64,000 nt of DNA from Dehalococcoidia bacterium (lineage in GTDB: Bacteria; Chloroflexota; Dehalococcoidia; GIF9; AB-539-J10), in contig SKVJ01000009.1 of assembly GCA_007129495.1 (NCBI GenBank), positions 20,802 to 84,801 of the forward strand, given 5' to 3'. The notes beneath the pieces were generated by a model. That model saw only the letters and a list, made by a program, of their open reading frames with translations, searched no databases and was not told where the DNA came from. A program made the position numbers and the translations under genes. The stretch's first letter is position 1; every line of letters starts with the position of its first letter. Below are positions 18,007 to 27,325 of this stretch, piece by piece.

Positions 18007-18990
18007 GTGCCAGCGAATCTACCACCGCAATACAAAGCGGCCGAGCAGCGATATCGCGCGGCGAAAGACGTCGAAGACAAAATAGCCGCACTCCAAGAGA
18101 TGCTCGCCGTCATGCCCCGCCATAAGGGCACAGACAAACTGCATGCCGGTTTGCGCGGCAAGATCGCCAAACTGACACAGGAATCCGAGCGGAAATCAGC
18201 CACGGCGCGGCGAGCTGGTTTCTTCATTCGCCGTGAGGGTGCCGGACAGATCGTTCTCACAGGATCGCCCAACACCGGCAAATCGCAGTTGGTCGCAGCC
18301 CTCACTAGCGCGACACCCGAGGTAGCAATGTATCCCTATACTACTCAATCAGCTATGCCAGGTATGATGAGGTATGAGGATATTCAGATTCAACTCGTAG
18401 ATACCCCACCACTGGGACAACGCGGCGTAAGAGCGCTTGTCTCGAGTACGCTCCGTGCGGCAGACATTGTCGCCATCGTCGTCGATCTCGGAGCTGAACC
18501 AGTATTGGAACTCGAATGGTCTCTGTCGGAATTGTCTGAATGTCGCATAATTCCCAGATCTATGCCGACCGAACAGGAGACAGTTGGTGGCATCTACCCC
18601 AAGCACATACTCGTCATAGCGAACAAGAGTGACTTGCCTGGCGCACAACGTAACCTGTCATTCCTTCGCGAACGCTACGCGCAGTTTTTCGCTATCATCC
18701 CTGTGTCAGCGACTGAAGGAGATGGGTTGCAGGATCTGCCGGGGCGGATTTACGAAGCTCTTGAAATAATTCGCGTCTATACTAAAGCGCCGGGACAGAA
18801 GGCTGACCAGAATGAACCTGTTATCCTTCCGAAAGAGTCGACAGTAGGCGAGGCTGCTGAGGAGATTCACAAGGACTTCAAGAAGGGAATGAAATATGCT
18901 GTCGTCTGGGGCTCTGGCAAGTATCAGGCGCAAACAGTGAGTAAGACGCATGTGCTGCAGGATGGAGACATAGTCGAGTTTCACGTATAA
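18007..18990 (+). CDS. TGS-domain GTPase, DRG/Obg-like
   Basis: A 327-residue GTPase. An N-terminal helical region (residues 1-75) precedes the G domain: G1 GSPNTGKS near residue 85, G3 LVDTPP, G4 NKSD. The TPPL after the G3 Asp replaces the usual DxPG. The last 65 residues are a TGS domain (IHKDFKKGMKYAVVWG...), an RNA- or ribosome-associated fold found in Obg, DRG and ThrRS. Archaeal and eukaryotic DRG proteins act on ribosomes; a similar role is inferred. The GTG start comes 3 bases after the DnaJ-like stop. Confidence 0.85.
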   Translation: MPANLPPQYKAAEQRYRAAKDVEDKIAALQEMLAVMPRHKGTDKLHAGLRGKIAKLTQESERKSATARRAGFFIRREGAGQIVLTGSPNTGKSQLVAALTSATPEVAMYPYTTQSAMPGMMRYEDIQIQLVDTPPLGQRGVRALVSSTLRAADIVAIVVDLGAEPVLELEWSLSELSECRIIPRSMPTEQETVGGIYPKHILVIANKSDLPGAQRNLSFLRERYAQFFAIIPVSATEGDGLQDLPGRIYEALEIIRVYTKAPGQKADQNEPVILPKESTVGEAAEEIHKDFKKGMKYAVVWGSGKYQAQTVSKTHVLQDGDIVEFHV

Positions 18991-19252
18991 ATTGCCTGCC
19001 AATGATTGTCCTGCCTGTGAGAATCCCATATCACGTGCCGCCAACACGGGCTTCGACCCGTAGTCGAGCAATGCTCCGACTGACACCATTACCGGGCCCA
19101 TACTGTTGAAAAGGGAACAGGCTTTCTCTATACTTGCGTTCGGTGGTTGCGAGAGTAGGTTATCAAGTCTTCCGACATGTCTGTAGTAGCGACTCCTGGG
19201 TGCACTGGATGACCGAAACCTGAACCAAATCTCAAAGAAAGGAGGTCATCCG

Positions 19253-19549
19253 GTGAGTTTCGCAGACAAAACCCTTCAGTGTGCGGATTGTGGCGCGGAA
19301 TTCGTATTCACCGCCGAGGAGCAAGAGTTCTTTGACTCCAAGGGGTACACAAATGAGCCGAAGCGCTGCCTCACATGCCGTCGAACACGCAGGTCCCAGA
19401 AACCTGACGGTGGGGACGGATTTCAAGGCAGGCAACTCTACGGTGCCGTGTGTGCCGAATGCGGCAAGGATTGCGAAGTTCCATTCGAGCCGCGTGACGG
19501 CCGACCCGTCTACTGCAGCGACTGCTTCGGACGACTGCGCAGCAGGTAG
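19253..19549 (+). CDS. Small zinc-ribbon protein (CxxC domains)
   Basis: A 98-residue protein with two zinc ribbons. The first uses CADCGAEF and CLTCRRTRR, the second uses CAECGKDC and YCSDCF. This twin arrangement is typical of small zinc-ribbon proteins common in Chloroflexota and is thought to bind nucleic acid, though the role is not established. The GTG start has a near-perfect Shine-Dalgarno AAAGGAGGTCATCC seven bases upstream, unusual in this window, suggesting high expression. A terminator follows. Confidence 0.88.
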   Translation: MSFADKTLQCADCGAEFVFTAEEQEFFDSKGYTNEPKRCLTCRRTRRSQKPDGGDGFQGRQLYGAVCAECGKDCEVPFEPRDGRPVYCSDCFGRLRSR

Positions 19550-19584
19550 CCGCCTTACAAGTTAGCTGGCACGGAAGACATCTA

Positions 19585-19608
19585 CGGGGCCCCTACGAAG
19601 GGGTCCCG
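19585..19608 (+). terminator. Intrinsic terminator-like hairpin after the zinc-ribbon gene
   Basis: A 10-bp stem (one G-T pair) with loop ACGA, followed by GTACTTTCTC. The T-tract is weak, but the position 35 bases after the stop fits termination. It may serve both convergent genes. Confidence 0.6.
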
Positions 19609-19634
19609 GTACTTTCTCAGTGGGCCAAGGGCGT

Positions 19635-20534
19635 TTACGCTGACACAATGCTCTTGACCATGGCCCGGGTAATGATAAACATCAGTTCCTCAGAAATGAA
19701 AGGGAGGCCTACCATGGGAAGAGCTTCGTCCGTTACCTCACCTGCGACGCAGTCAATATCCTGAGTGGCCGCATAGCGCTCCAGTACGTGAGATCGGAAT
19801 GACAGAGCCCTCTCGAGTCCAAGTCTCAGAAATTCGGTCGCCTGCTCGTTGAGCAGCACTCCATGATGATCGAGGCCAAGTACAGCGACCTCGAAGGTAT
19901 TGAGACGGCGAAGTGACGCGACGTATGAACTATAGTCATACTGGGCCGAAGGGAAAGAAAGCCGGCGCCAGTCTTTCACAGGATGTGGCATGGTATCGGT
20001 CGGGAAGAGCGCTTTGCAGCATGGAAGATAGGTAGCCAGACAGCATTTGCTGTGACCCGGGACCTCGTAAAACTCAGCAATCACACCATTGCCAAGATCC
20101 AATCTTTCCCCATCCAAGACCGCTCTATCAATGAACAAATCTTGGGTCCGATCACATATGGTGGCGCACTGATGCTCCATTCCAACCTGATCTGCGGCAG
20201 AGTCATTCATCCTCGCGTTGTAGTCCACAACCTTTGGTTTGGAGAGTATCTCCGCAGCGGAGGAACTGCCCAGGACCTGCAGTTGGGGAAATCGCGCTCG
20301 GAAGTACGGCAGCGCACCGCAATGATCGAAGTGAGAATGGGTGAGCACCAGGTATTTAACAGAGAGCGAATCGAGTCCGAGTTGATTCAGCTGTTCATCA
20401 AGGGAGGGAGTTGCATGGCTCATCCCACCTCCGATAATCATCGCATCATCTCCCTGCACCAGGTAGAAACAGAGCTCGTGCGTACCAAGGAAACGAATGG
20501 CATCGTTAATCTTTGTCGGTTCTTGCAGCCACAA
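19635..20534 (-). CDS. MBL-fold metallohydrolase
   Basis: A 299-residue metallo-beta-lactamase fold hydrolase. The metal motif THSHFDHCG (HxHxDH) is near residue 67, a further His lies in VPGHSKCC, and the late LGLDHHG supplies another ligand. The family is broad, including flavodiiron, glyoxalase II and quorum-lactone enzymes, so the substrate is not predictable. I chose the TTG at 20534 because GAAGGAGG lies six bases upstream; a GTG at 20552 would place the Shine-Dalgarno inside the coding sequence. Confidence 0.85.
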   Translation of the reverse strand: MWLQEPTKINDAIRFLGTHELCFYLVQGDDAMIIGGGMSHATPSLDEQLNQLGLDSLSVKYLVLTHSHFDHCGALPYFRARFPQLQVLGSSSAAEILSKPKVVDYNARMNDSAADQVGMEHQCATICDRTQDLFIDRAVLDGERLDLGNGVIAEFYEVPGHSKCCLATYLPCCKALFPTDTMPHPVKDWRRLSFPSAQYDYSSYVASLRRLNTFEVAVLGLDHHGVLLNEQATEFLRLGLERALSFRSHVLERYAATQDIDCVAGEVTDEALPMVGLPFISEELMFIITRAMVKSIVSA

Positions 20535-20702
20535 ACCGGACCTCCTTCTCACACAACGTCAAAGCGAACGCATATGATTCTAACATGAGTGCACGTGCGG
20601 AGTTCCAGGACGCCTTCGTGAAGAAGAATGAACCATGTCCGATGACACCATGCTGGGAGAAATCGCCTGTGTATAATGTGGACAGCTTTCAGGGGAAGAA
20701 TC

Positions 20703-21887
20703 ATGATTACTAGTGCTCTCCTTTTCCGGCTATTCGATGCAGCGTACATGCAGCGCTGGAACGATCAGATCCGGCCCGTGGAGCTCACAGAGCTTGACAA
20801 GCAAGCACACAAGATGGTCGTGGCATTTGTGCTCGGCAAGCACGAAGAGAGCTCTGAAGCCTTCAGCTGGACGTCTCTGATCGAATCGGGATTATTCGAA
20901 TACCTGCAGCGTTTGGTATTGACCGACCTCAAGCCGCAGGTCTTCTACAAGATAAAAGAAGATCCGGTGAGGTACCAGCAACTCAACGATTGGGTCTATC
21001 GGGAACTCAAGGAGCTCATCGCGCCTCTAGGAGTTGAATTCTGCGAACGATTTCGGGCACATCTCTCATCCCGCGATGAGCCCTGTCACCAGAGGGTGGT
21101 CAAGGCTGCGCACTTCTTCGCAACGAAATGGGAGTTTGAAATCATACGTCGAGCGAACCCGCTCGGACATGAGATGGAACGCATCAGTGCTCGCCTGGAA
21201 TCCCAACAGGAGCAGTACTACGATATGGTGGGCCTCCGGAACCTTGAACTCTACCCGAAGCTGCGCAGTTTTGTAGACCTCTGCGGTCTGCTCAGGTTTC
21301 AGTCACGATGGAGCCATGTGCACAGGATTCCCAGGACGTCAGTTCTCGGCCACATGCTTATGGTAGCCATGATCTCCTATCTGTTTTCTCTTGAAATTGG
21401 GGCGTGCCGCCGACGATGTGTCAACAACTACTTAACCGGCCTGTTCCACGATCTTCCTGAGGCCCTTACCAGAGACATCATCTCTCCTGTGAAACACTCC
21501 GTGAAAGGACTGAACTCTCTGATCAAGACCTATGAGCGGGAGGAAATGCAGGAGAAAGTGTATCCTCTCGTACCAGCCGCGTGGCATTCAGATCTGAAGC
21601 TGTTTACTGAAGATGAGTTTCGCAGCGTTGTCCATGTCAACGGCTCGCCCGTATTCTGCAGCAGCGACGAGATTAATGACCGATTCAACGAGGATGTGTA
21701 CAATCCACGGGATGGTGAACTCATAAAAGGAATAGACGACCTCACCGCCTTCATGGAAGCTCAACTCGCCAAGAACAATGGGATAAACTCTCCAGAGCTT
21801 TCACGGGCGCGTCAATCGATTAAGCGAAAGTACGGGACTGTAACCATAGCAGGAATCGAATTTGGAAAACTCTATGCCCAACTCTGA
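20703..21887 (+). CDS. HD-domain phosphohydrolase-like protein
   Basis: A 394-residue soluble protein. The C-terminal half carries an HD domain: His in RTSVLGHMLMV, the HD pair in TGLFHDLPEALTRD, and a downstream Asp in SSDEINDRF. The spacing resembles the YfbR/HD_3 nucleotidase group. The N-terminal half (helical) is not recognised. Start ATG at 20703 follows AGGGGAAG, and a TATAAT lies at 20672-20677. The substrate is likely a phosphorylated nucleotide, but this is a family-level guess. Confidence 0.78.
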   Translation: MITSALLFRLFDAAYMQRWNDQIRPVELTELDKQAHKMVVAFVLGKHEESSEAFSWTSLIESGLFEYLQRLVLTDLKPQVFYKIKEDPVRYQQLNDWVYRELKELIAPLGVEFCERFRAHLSSRDEPCHQRVVKAAHFFATKWEFEIIRRANPLGHEMERISARLESQQEQYYDMVGLRNLELYPKLRSFVDLCGLLRFQSRWSHVHRIPRTSVLGHMLMVAMISYLFSLEIGACRRRCVNNYLTGLFHDLPEALTRDIISPVKHSVKGLNSLIKTYEREEMQEKVYPLVPAAWHSDLKLFTEDEFRSVVHVNGSPVFCSSDEINDRFNEDVYNPRDGELIKGIDDLTAFMEAQLAKNNGINSPELSRARQSIKRKYGTVTIAGIEFGKLYAQL

Positions 21888-21946
21888 TTCCTGCTCACAG
21901 CGATTGCAGCTATCCGGCTACCGGGATGGATCCACGGGACACTAAG

Positions 21947-22180
21947 ATGAAGGCAGTCTACCATCCGACGAGCAACCATCGGGAGGAAGTGGAGATTCTC
22001 GACATCTTTATCGACGCTGACTCACAACCCAGGATGATGTTTCTGCGGGCCGACGGGCACATCGGTACTGCGCCGATTGGCCGCTTCACAGAACTGAGAA
22101 ATGGCACACCACCACTGAAACGCCCGGGCCGAATGACTAAGAACACCGACGAGACATCTGATCCAACTGGACAAACCTGA
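21947..22180 (+). CDS. Small hypothetical protein
   Basis: A 77-residue protein of unknown function starting MKAVYHPTSN. Residues 1-45 show alternating beta-strand character and end in GHIGTAPIGRFTELR; the tail is polar. An ATG seven codons upstream is possible, but the one at 21947 has a GGGA upstream at usual spacing. It lies between the HD gene and the methionine synthase on the same strand. It could be chance, although the composition looks protein-like. Confidence 0.45.
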   Translation: MKAVYHPTSNHREEVEILDIFIDADSQPRMMFLRADGHIGTAPIGRFTELRNGTPPLKRPGRMTKNTDETSDPTGQT

Positions 22181-22216
22181 CTATTAATCAATTCTGCCTG
22201 CTTGTTCCCGGTCAGG

Positions 22217-22222
22217 TATAAT
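22217..22222 (+). promoter_or_regulatory. -10 element for core-MetE gene
   Basis: A consensus TATAAT at 22217-22222; the -35 region is poor. The ATG at 22286 lies about 60 bases later, with TGGAGG at 22270-22275 as Shine-Dalgarno. Confidence 0.4.
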
Positions 22223-22285
22223 CATTGCGCCAGAGTCCAACAGCTGAAGCGGTGCATCAATCCACGGTATTGGAGGTTCTTGTCC

Positions 22286-23146
22286 ATGTTGACGACCGTT
22301 ATCGGAAGCCACCCGGTGAAGTACAGTGAACTTGGACCTGACGCAATCCGGCTCGCAATCGAAGACCAGTTGGCGGCGGGCATCGATCTGGTTACCGACG
22401 GACAAACCCGCTATGACATGATTGAATACTTCGCTCGCGCTATCGATTCCTATACCTACGAAGGGAAGAGTGTCATTACAGGCAAGGTAGGTGGTGGCAG
22501 GCCCGACGAGTTAGTAGAGGATCTTCGTCTCGCCAGAAGTCTGGCACCCCGCGTCAAGGGCCTTATCACCGGGCCAGTAACACTCGTATTCTCTTCCCGG
22601 GTCAAAGCACACTACAGAGGCTATCGGGATGAGAGTGTCTATCTTGATACAGCAGACGCCCTCTTGGACATCGCACGTGCACTTGAGGCAGAGGGCGCGG
22701 CATGGATTCAGATTGATGAGCCTTACCTCTCAGTTGGAGCTCCGATGGATATCGCCAGAACTGCAATCGAAAGGATAGCAATGGGGTTGAACATTCCGGT
22801 GGCACTGCATGTATGCGGGGTAGTTGGCAAGATACTTCCTCAGTTAGTGACGTGGCAGGGCCTTACTCTGTTGTCGCACGGGTTTATGGGCGATAAGAAC
22901 GATGACGTGCTTCAGTCGGAGGCACTGCAGTTCAGCAACAAGATGCTAGGGCTTGGCTGTATTGATACTAAGTCTACTGAGGTTGAGACACAAGATTCCG
23001 TCGTCAGCCTGATAAGAACAGCGCTTGATCTGCTTCCGGCGGAACGCGTCGTCATTCATCCCGACTGTGGATTGCGGATTTTGCCGAGAGATGTAGTTAA
23101 GAAGAAACTGAATGCGATGGTGTCCGCGGCGCGGCAGTTCAACTAA
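22286..23146 (+). CDS. Core-type methionine synthase (catalytic MetE domain only)
   Basis: A 286-residue TIM-barrel protein matching only the C-terminal catalytic half of cobalamin-independent methionine synthase. Zinc ligands are visible: His and Cys in ALHVCGV near residue 176, and Cys in HPDCGLR near residue 254. The start TTVIGSHP matches archaeal-type MetE. Core-MetE proteins of this short type in Dehalococcoides have been shown to use methylcob(III)alamin rather than methyl-tetrahydrofolate; the same is inferred here. The gene stands alone with its own promoter and a GGAGG. Confidence 0.85.
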   Translation: MLTTVIGSHPVKYSELGPDAIRLAIEDQLAAGIDLVTDGQTRYDMIEYFARAIDSYTYEGKSVITGKVGGGRPDELVEDLRLARSLAPRVKGLITGPVTLVFSSRVKAHYRGYRDESVYLDTADALLDIARALEAEGAAWIQIDEPYLSVGAPMDIARTAIERIAMGLNIPVALHVCGVVGKILPQLVTWQGLTLLSHGFMGDKNDDVLQSEALQFSNKMLGLGCIDTKSTEVETQDSVVSLIRTALDLLPAERVVIHPDCGLRILPRDVVKKKLNAMVSAARQFN

Positions 23147-23264
23147 TCGGGATTATCTGCACGCCTTCAGCTTGAGCCGGAGCGAATCCACAAAACAATC
23201 CGTGCCGAAGAATGCCAACATCACTATTAAGGCGCTTCGGCACTGACTCACCTCTCTCCGTAGT

Positions 23265-23666
23265 TTAATCTGACGTACCGGTGATACACCTGAGTTTCTC
23301 TACGTAATCCGGCCTTGCCGGACTGAACATGTCCACGATCTGACAGTCTACGTCTATCATCTGTGCTCCATGTTCGTGACCGGCAGGGAACCGGATGATA
23401 TCTCCTGGTTTCATTCGATAGAGCGACCCATCCAGAATGGCATCCAATTCCCCTGTAAGTACTAGCATAATCTGCTCTATCCCTTGATGCGTGTGCACGG
23501 GAAAGTAAGATCCCGCCCGGAGATTGGCAATGCTGAGAGTCATGTTGTCTCCAGCCACTATGTGGCTCATTGCTCCCGGTGCAAGTTGCACTTGGGGTAT
23601 TGTCGCAAACGTGATGACCGTCGCTTCCTGCTGATCTGCTGTAGCACGCACAAATTGCTGACTCAC
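23265..23666 (-). CDS. Cupin-domain protein
   Basis: A 133-residue single-cupin protein. Motif 1 is in YFPVHTHQGIEQIMLVLTGELD, including the H-x-H and Glu metal ligands, and motif 2 is in PGDIIRFPAGHEHG, with the fourth ligand His. Such small cupins bind a metal and can be isomerases, dioxygenases or sensors; no substrate can be named. The GTG start at 23666 lies just after GGAGGAG. Confidence 0.85.
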   Translation of the reverse strand: MSQQFVRATADQQEATVITFATIPQVQLAPGAMSHIVAGDNMTLSIANLRAGSYFPVHTHQGIEQIMLVLTGELDAILDGSLYRMKPGDIIRFPAGHEHGAQMIDVDCQIVDMFSPARPDYVEKLRCITGTSD

Positions 23667-23903
23667 ACTTCTCCTCCGAAATACCTTATGTCACTCCCGA
23701 CACTAATCAAAGACTGAAGCTAGAATGATATCACGCCCTGACACTTGGTTCTCCGAAAGTCGTGCCGCTCCTTCGCACGATGACGGCACCGACAAGAGGA
23801 GACCGTAGCCAGTCGCTATTCTGCTAGAATTGCAGGGTACACGGCCACGCGTAAGATCGTGAATCCGTACACCCTTGCCTCAGACCAGCCCCACCGTTCA
23901 TTC

Positions 23904-23988
23904 GGGGAAGTGTCGGAATTGGCAGACGAGCATGACTTAGGATCATGTGCCGCAAGGCGTGGGGGTTCGAGTCCCCCCTTCCCCACCA
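23904..23988 (+). tRNA. tRNA-Leu (TAG), CCA encoded
   Basis: An 85-nt class II tRNA including CCA. The acceptor stem pairs GGGGAAG with CTTCCCC, discriminator A. The anticodon stem CATGA/TCATG encloses CTTAGGA, giving anticodon TAG. Confidence 0.95.
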
Positions 23989-24595
23989 GACGGGAGCATA
24001 TCTCTCGCTCGCTTCAGGTTCTCCGAGTACAGGCACCTGCCTGGAGGAGAGCAACGCTGATGAGGCGCTCATACGCCACTTGGCAGGACATGGATCTTAC
24101 TGCCAAGTACGCTGCTAATTGGTGCGAACGACCTGCAGCAAGTCAAACAGTCGGCTGACCGCCAAAACTGTTACAATAGACACTCTCAAGGAACGTACCT
24201 CATCATGAAGTCGCTACGGCGAGCTGTTCGCTTTTCGCGAATGATAGAATCGGGTACCCAGGGGATGCGACCCAACCAGTACTCAGATGGCAACAGGAAT
24301 TGACACGCGCTCCTCCACAGGTCAGCTTCATACCAGCGCAGCTGGAGGCGTGCACCGGAGTCACTGTCGGAATCAATTCCGTGCTCCAGACCCGAGTTTC
24401 GGAAACTGGCTCCGCTACTATCAGTGTGAAGGATATTCCCAATCCATGCAGACACCCGGTATTCAGTCTACCGTGCAACGCAAATGTTCCGCCGCTACAA
24501 TCGTCAGATCATCACTAACCGCGTTTCAGGTTGTAGAGACGAAGTCTTCACAGCATGGTAACAGTTGACACAAGAACAAAGGAGTGTACTTCCTC
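23989..24595. other. Intergenic region with one hairpin
   Basis: About 600 bases between tRNA-Leu and fabF. The only clear structure is a 9-bp inverted repeat, ACTTGGCAG (24078-24086) with CTGCCAAGT (24100-24108), which may end the tRNA transcript. One plus-strand frame near 24300 has beta-rich secreted-protein character, but it lacks a start and I do not call it. Confidence 0.4.
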
Positions 24596-25837
24596 ATGAG
24601 GAATGGACGACGCGTCGTCATCACAGGCACCGGCGCCCTCACGCCACTCGGAATCGGGGCACAGGAATCGTGGTCAAGGCTCTGCGAAGGAGAGTCAGGT
24701 ATCGGTCCGATCACTCGCTTCGATGCATCCGGACTCTCCACCCGCATTGCCGGAGAGGTCAAGCACTTCGATGCGTCCAAGTACATGGACCGAAAGGTCG
24801 CCCGTCGTTCCGATCTCTTCGCCCAATACGCGATTGCTGCCACACGTATGGCTCTTGACGACGCCCGCCTTGAAATGACCGAGGAAGTCTCACATCGTAC
24901 CGGCGTCATACTGGGAAGTGCTGTAGGCGGTATTGGCACCCTTTGCTACAACATGAGAACCGAAAATGAGGGAAACAGCGAGGGGGTCTCGAAAATGCTC
25001 GCTTCTATGTATATCCCCAGCGCTGGCGCAAACGATATCAGCGTGGTTTTCGGAATCAAAGGACCGAGTCGTGGACTGAGCACCGCCTGTGCCACGGGGG
25101 GGCACTGTATTGGCGATGCGGTCCGGTTCATCCAGTACGGCGACGCTGACATTATGGTCGCCGGCGCCTCCGAGGCTCAGATCGTGCCAGTTTTCATAGA
25201 CAGCATAGGACGGCTCAGAGCGTCCTCCACCCGAAACGACGAGCCTGAACGCGCTTGTCGTCCTTTTGAAAGAGACAGGGACGGGTTTGCCAGTGGAGAG
25301 GGAGCCGGAGTCCTGGTGCTCGAGGAGAGCGAACATGCCCTCGCCCGCGGCGCGCACATCTATGCTGAGATAACCGGCTTCGCCTCAAACATCGATGCCT
25401 ACCACGCCACCAAGCCGGAGCCCGGGAGCCAGGCACGGTGTATCAGCCTTGCATTGCGCGACGCGCAAATCGCACCGAAAGATGTGGAGTACGTGAATGC
25501 GCACGGCACCGCGACGATTCTCGGAGATCTGTCAGAAACCAGGGCTCTCAAGATTGCGTTCGGCCACTATGCCACACAGCTCATGATAAGTTCCAATAAA
25601 TCCATGATCGGCCATATGTGGAGCGCCTCAGGAGCTGTGGAAGCGATCTTCACTGCACTCACTCTGCAAACCGGTGTTATCCCGCCTACTATCAATTACG
25701 AAACGCCGGACCCTGAATGTGATCTGGACTACGTGCCGAATGTGAAACGCACAATGCCCGTCAACATCGCAATATCAGAATCATTCGGATTCGGCGGCAT
25801 GAACGCTGTGCTGGTTCTCCAACGCTGGACTGATTGA
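24596..25837 (+). CDS. fabF: Beta-ketoacyl-ACP synthase II
   Basis: A 413-residue thiolase-fold condensing enzyme that elongates fatty acids. The active-site Cys is in STACATGGHC near residue 161. The two catalytic His are in VNAHGTAT and KSMIGHMW. The start RRVVITGTGALTPLG is the family N-terminus, and the C-terminal NSFGFGG variant reads ESFGFGGMNA. ATG at 24596 follows AAAGGAG at about 11 bases. It stands alone, without acpP or other fab genes nearby. Confidence 0.93.
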   Translation: MRNGRRVVITGTGALTPLGIGAQESWSRLCEGESGIGPITRFDASGLSTRIAGEVKHFDASKYMDRKVARRSDLFAQYAIAATRMALDDARLEMTEEVSHRTGVILGSAVGGIGTLCYNMRTENEGNSEGVSKMLASMYIPSAGANDISVVFGIKGPSRGLSTACATGGHCIGDAVRFIQYGDADIMVAGASEAQIVPVFIDSIGRLRASSTRNDEPERACRPFERDRDGFASGEGAGVLVLEESEHALARGAHIYAEITGFASNIDAYHATKPEPGSQARCISLALRDAQIAPKDVEYVNAHGTATILGDLSETRALKIAFGHYATQLMISSNKSMIGHMWSASGAVEAIFTALTLQTGVIPPTINYETPDPECDLDYVPNVKRTMPVNIAISESFGFGGMNAVLVLQRWTD

Positions 25838-25857
25838 ACAGGTTGCTGCCCGCGCTG

Positions 25858-26439
25858 TTATCCGCCGCTCTCCTGGCTGGAAGAGGATTTGCTTCGGCGC
25901 CGCCTTGACCTGCTGCGACGAGTCCATAATGACGAGAAGAACGCTTTGTCCAGTTGATGCCGCGCATCGGCAACGTTAAGCAGATCACGAGAGGTAGCGC
26001 CCTCGAAGTACGCCACCTCTACATGCTTCCCCATATTCTTAACGGCCTGCAACGCATAGGCAAAATCGGCGTCGCCGCTCACCAGTATTGCAGTATCATA
26101 GAAGTTATTCCACGCGAAGTACAATAGGTCAGTACCAAGCATGATGTCGACGCCCTTCTCCATCTGGGTTCCCTGTGATGTCTTAATGCTCCCAAGCCGT
26201 ACCTCAAGATAGGGAGTCTTCCGAAGTGTATCCAGAAACTCCTGTTGCTCCCGAAATGCGTCAGGTCGCTGGGAAGCATCCTGCAATGCATTGTAATAGT
26301 ACGTTCGGAACAGGTATCGATCACCGCAGAGTTTGGCTACAAACTGGGTGAAGTCAAGGTCGTGGCGTTTGAGTGTACCTTCCAGCGCATGATACAGGTT
26401 ACTGCCATCAATGAAGATAGCCACGCGTTCGGGATCCAA
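25858..26439 (-). CDS. NYN-domain (LabA/DUF88) putative RNase
   Basis: A 193-residue PIN-like nuclease. Acidic positions typical of NYN domains are seen in VAIFIDGSNLYHA near residue 10, KGVDIMLGTD near residue 95, and LVSGDADFAYAL near residue 115. The last 30 residues are very basic and serine-rich, suggesting RNA binding. I prefer TTG at 26439, which gives the Shine-Dalgarno GAGGAGG a usable spacing; a GTG at 26448 abuts it. It lies 22 bases downstream of the betaine permease and may be read through from that operon. Confidence 0.82.
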   Translation of the reverse strand: MDPERVAIFIDGSNLYHALEGTLKRHDLDFTQFVAKLCGDRYLFRTYYYNALQDASQRPDAFREQQEFLDTLRKTPYLEVRLGSIKTSQGTQMEKGVDIMLGTDLLYFAWNNFYDTAILVSGDADFAYALQAVKNMGKHVEVAYFEGATSRDLLNVADARHQLDKAFFSSLWTRRSRSRRRRSKSSSSQESGG

Positions 26440-26461
26440 TGTGCGCACCCCTCCTCAATTC

Positions 26462-27325
26462 CTAATGAGACGTCTTTGTATATTGTTGCCGGGATGCGAT
26501 CCCGTGCGTGATGCGATCAATCACAATTGCAAGCAGCACGATCGATAGACCGGCCTCGAATCCTCGTCCCACCTCGATCCTGTTGATGGCAAGCAGGACC
26601 TCCATTCCAATTCCACGCGCACCGATCATCGATGCGATAACCACCATCGCCAAGGCCATCATCGTCGTCTGGTTAATGCCCACCATTATGGATGGAAAGG
26701 CCAAAGGTAGTTGGACTTCGAACAGTATCTGCTTCGATGTGGCGCCAAAGGCTTGGGCAGCCTCTATGACACTCTGGGACACCCCCCTTATCCCGACGTT
26801 CGTCAGCCGGATGACCGGAGGTACCGCATAGATAATGGTTGCGAAGACTGCGGGGACTCTTCCCAATCCAAAGAACATTAGTGCCGGAATCAGATAGACA
26901 AAACTGGGCATGGTCTGCATGCCATCGAGAATCGGGCGCAGTATGCCCGCAAACGTATCACTGCGTGCCATGAAGATGCCGGTGGGAATTCCGATGATCA
27001 AAGACAATATAACGGCAGCAAAAATGAGTGCAAGCGTCATCATTGCAAGATCCCAATACCCGAACGTCCCGATGATTGCCATGAACACCATCATCACAGG
27101 GGCAGCCCACCACGTCCGAATGGCATACCAGGCAAGGACTCCGACCAGGAGCAGTACGACGAACCAAGGGAGCCATAGCAGCAGACTATCCACTGCCATC
27201 AGGATTGTAAGTAGCACATCGCCAATGAAGTCCAGCAGCGGCCCGAAGTACCTGAGGATCCATGACACAGCGCTGTCGATCCAATCAGCGACTGGGAGTC
27301 GCAAGAATGTCGGGAAGTCCATCAT
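26462..27325 (-). CDS. Glycine betaine/proline ABC transporter, permease
   Basis: A 287-residue inner-membrane permease of the ProW/OpuAB family with about six membrane segments after a helical N-terminus. The ABC-binding EAA loop is in VIEAAQAFGATSKQILFEVQLP. The family signature VYLIPALMFFGLGRVPAVFA is present. The start ATG overlaps the ATPase stop by four bases (ATGA), showing translational coupling. With the ATPase and binding protein it imports compatible solutes. Confidence 0.92.
   Translation of the reverse strand: MMDFPTFLRLPVADWIDSAVSWILRYFGPLLDFIGDVLLTILMAVDSLLLWLPWFVVLLLVGVLAWYAIRTWWAAPVMMVFMAIIGTFGYWDLAMMTLALIFAAVILSLIIGIPTGIFMARSDTFAGILRPILDGMQTMPSFVYLIPALMFFGLGRVPAVFATIIYAVPPVIRLTNVGIRGVSQSVIEAAQAFGATSKQILFEVQLPLAFPSIMVGINQTTMMALAMVVIASMIGARGIGMEVLLAINRIEVGRGFEAGLSIVLLAIVIDRITHGIASRQQYTKTSH

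Noticed and set aside
23904..24108. Integration site at tRNA-Leu followed by a hairpin
   Set aside because: No repeat of the tRNA 3' end and no integrase gene downstream, so no evidence for a mobile element.
24300..24518. A plus-strand frame before fabF with beta-rich, secreted-like sequence
   Set aside because: No ribosome site or signal peptide and no recognisable family; too little support to call a gene.
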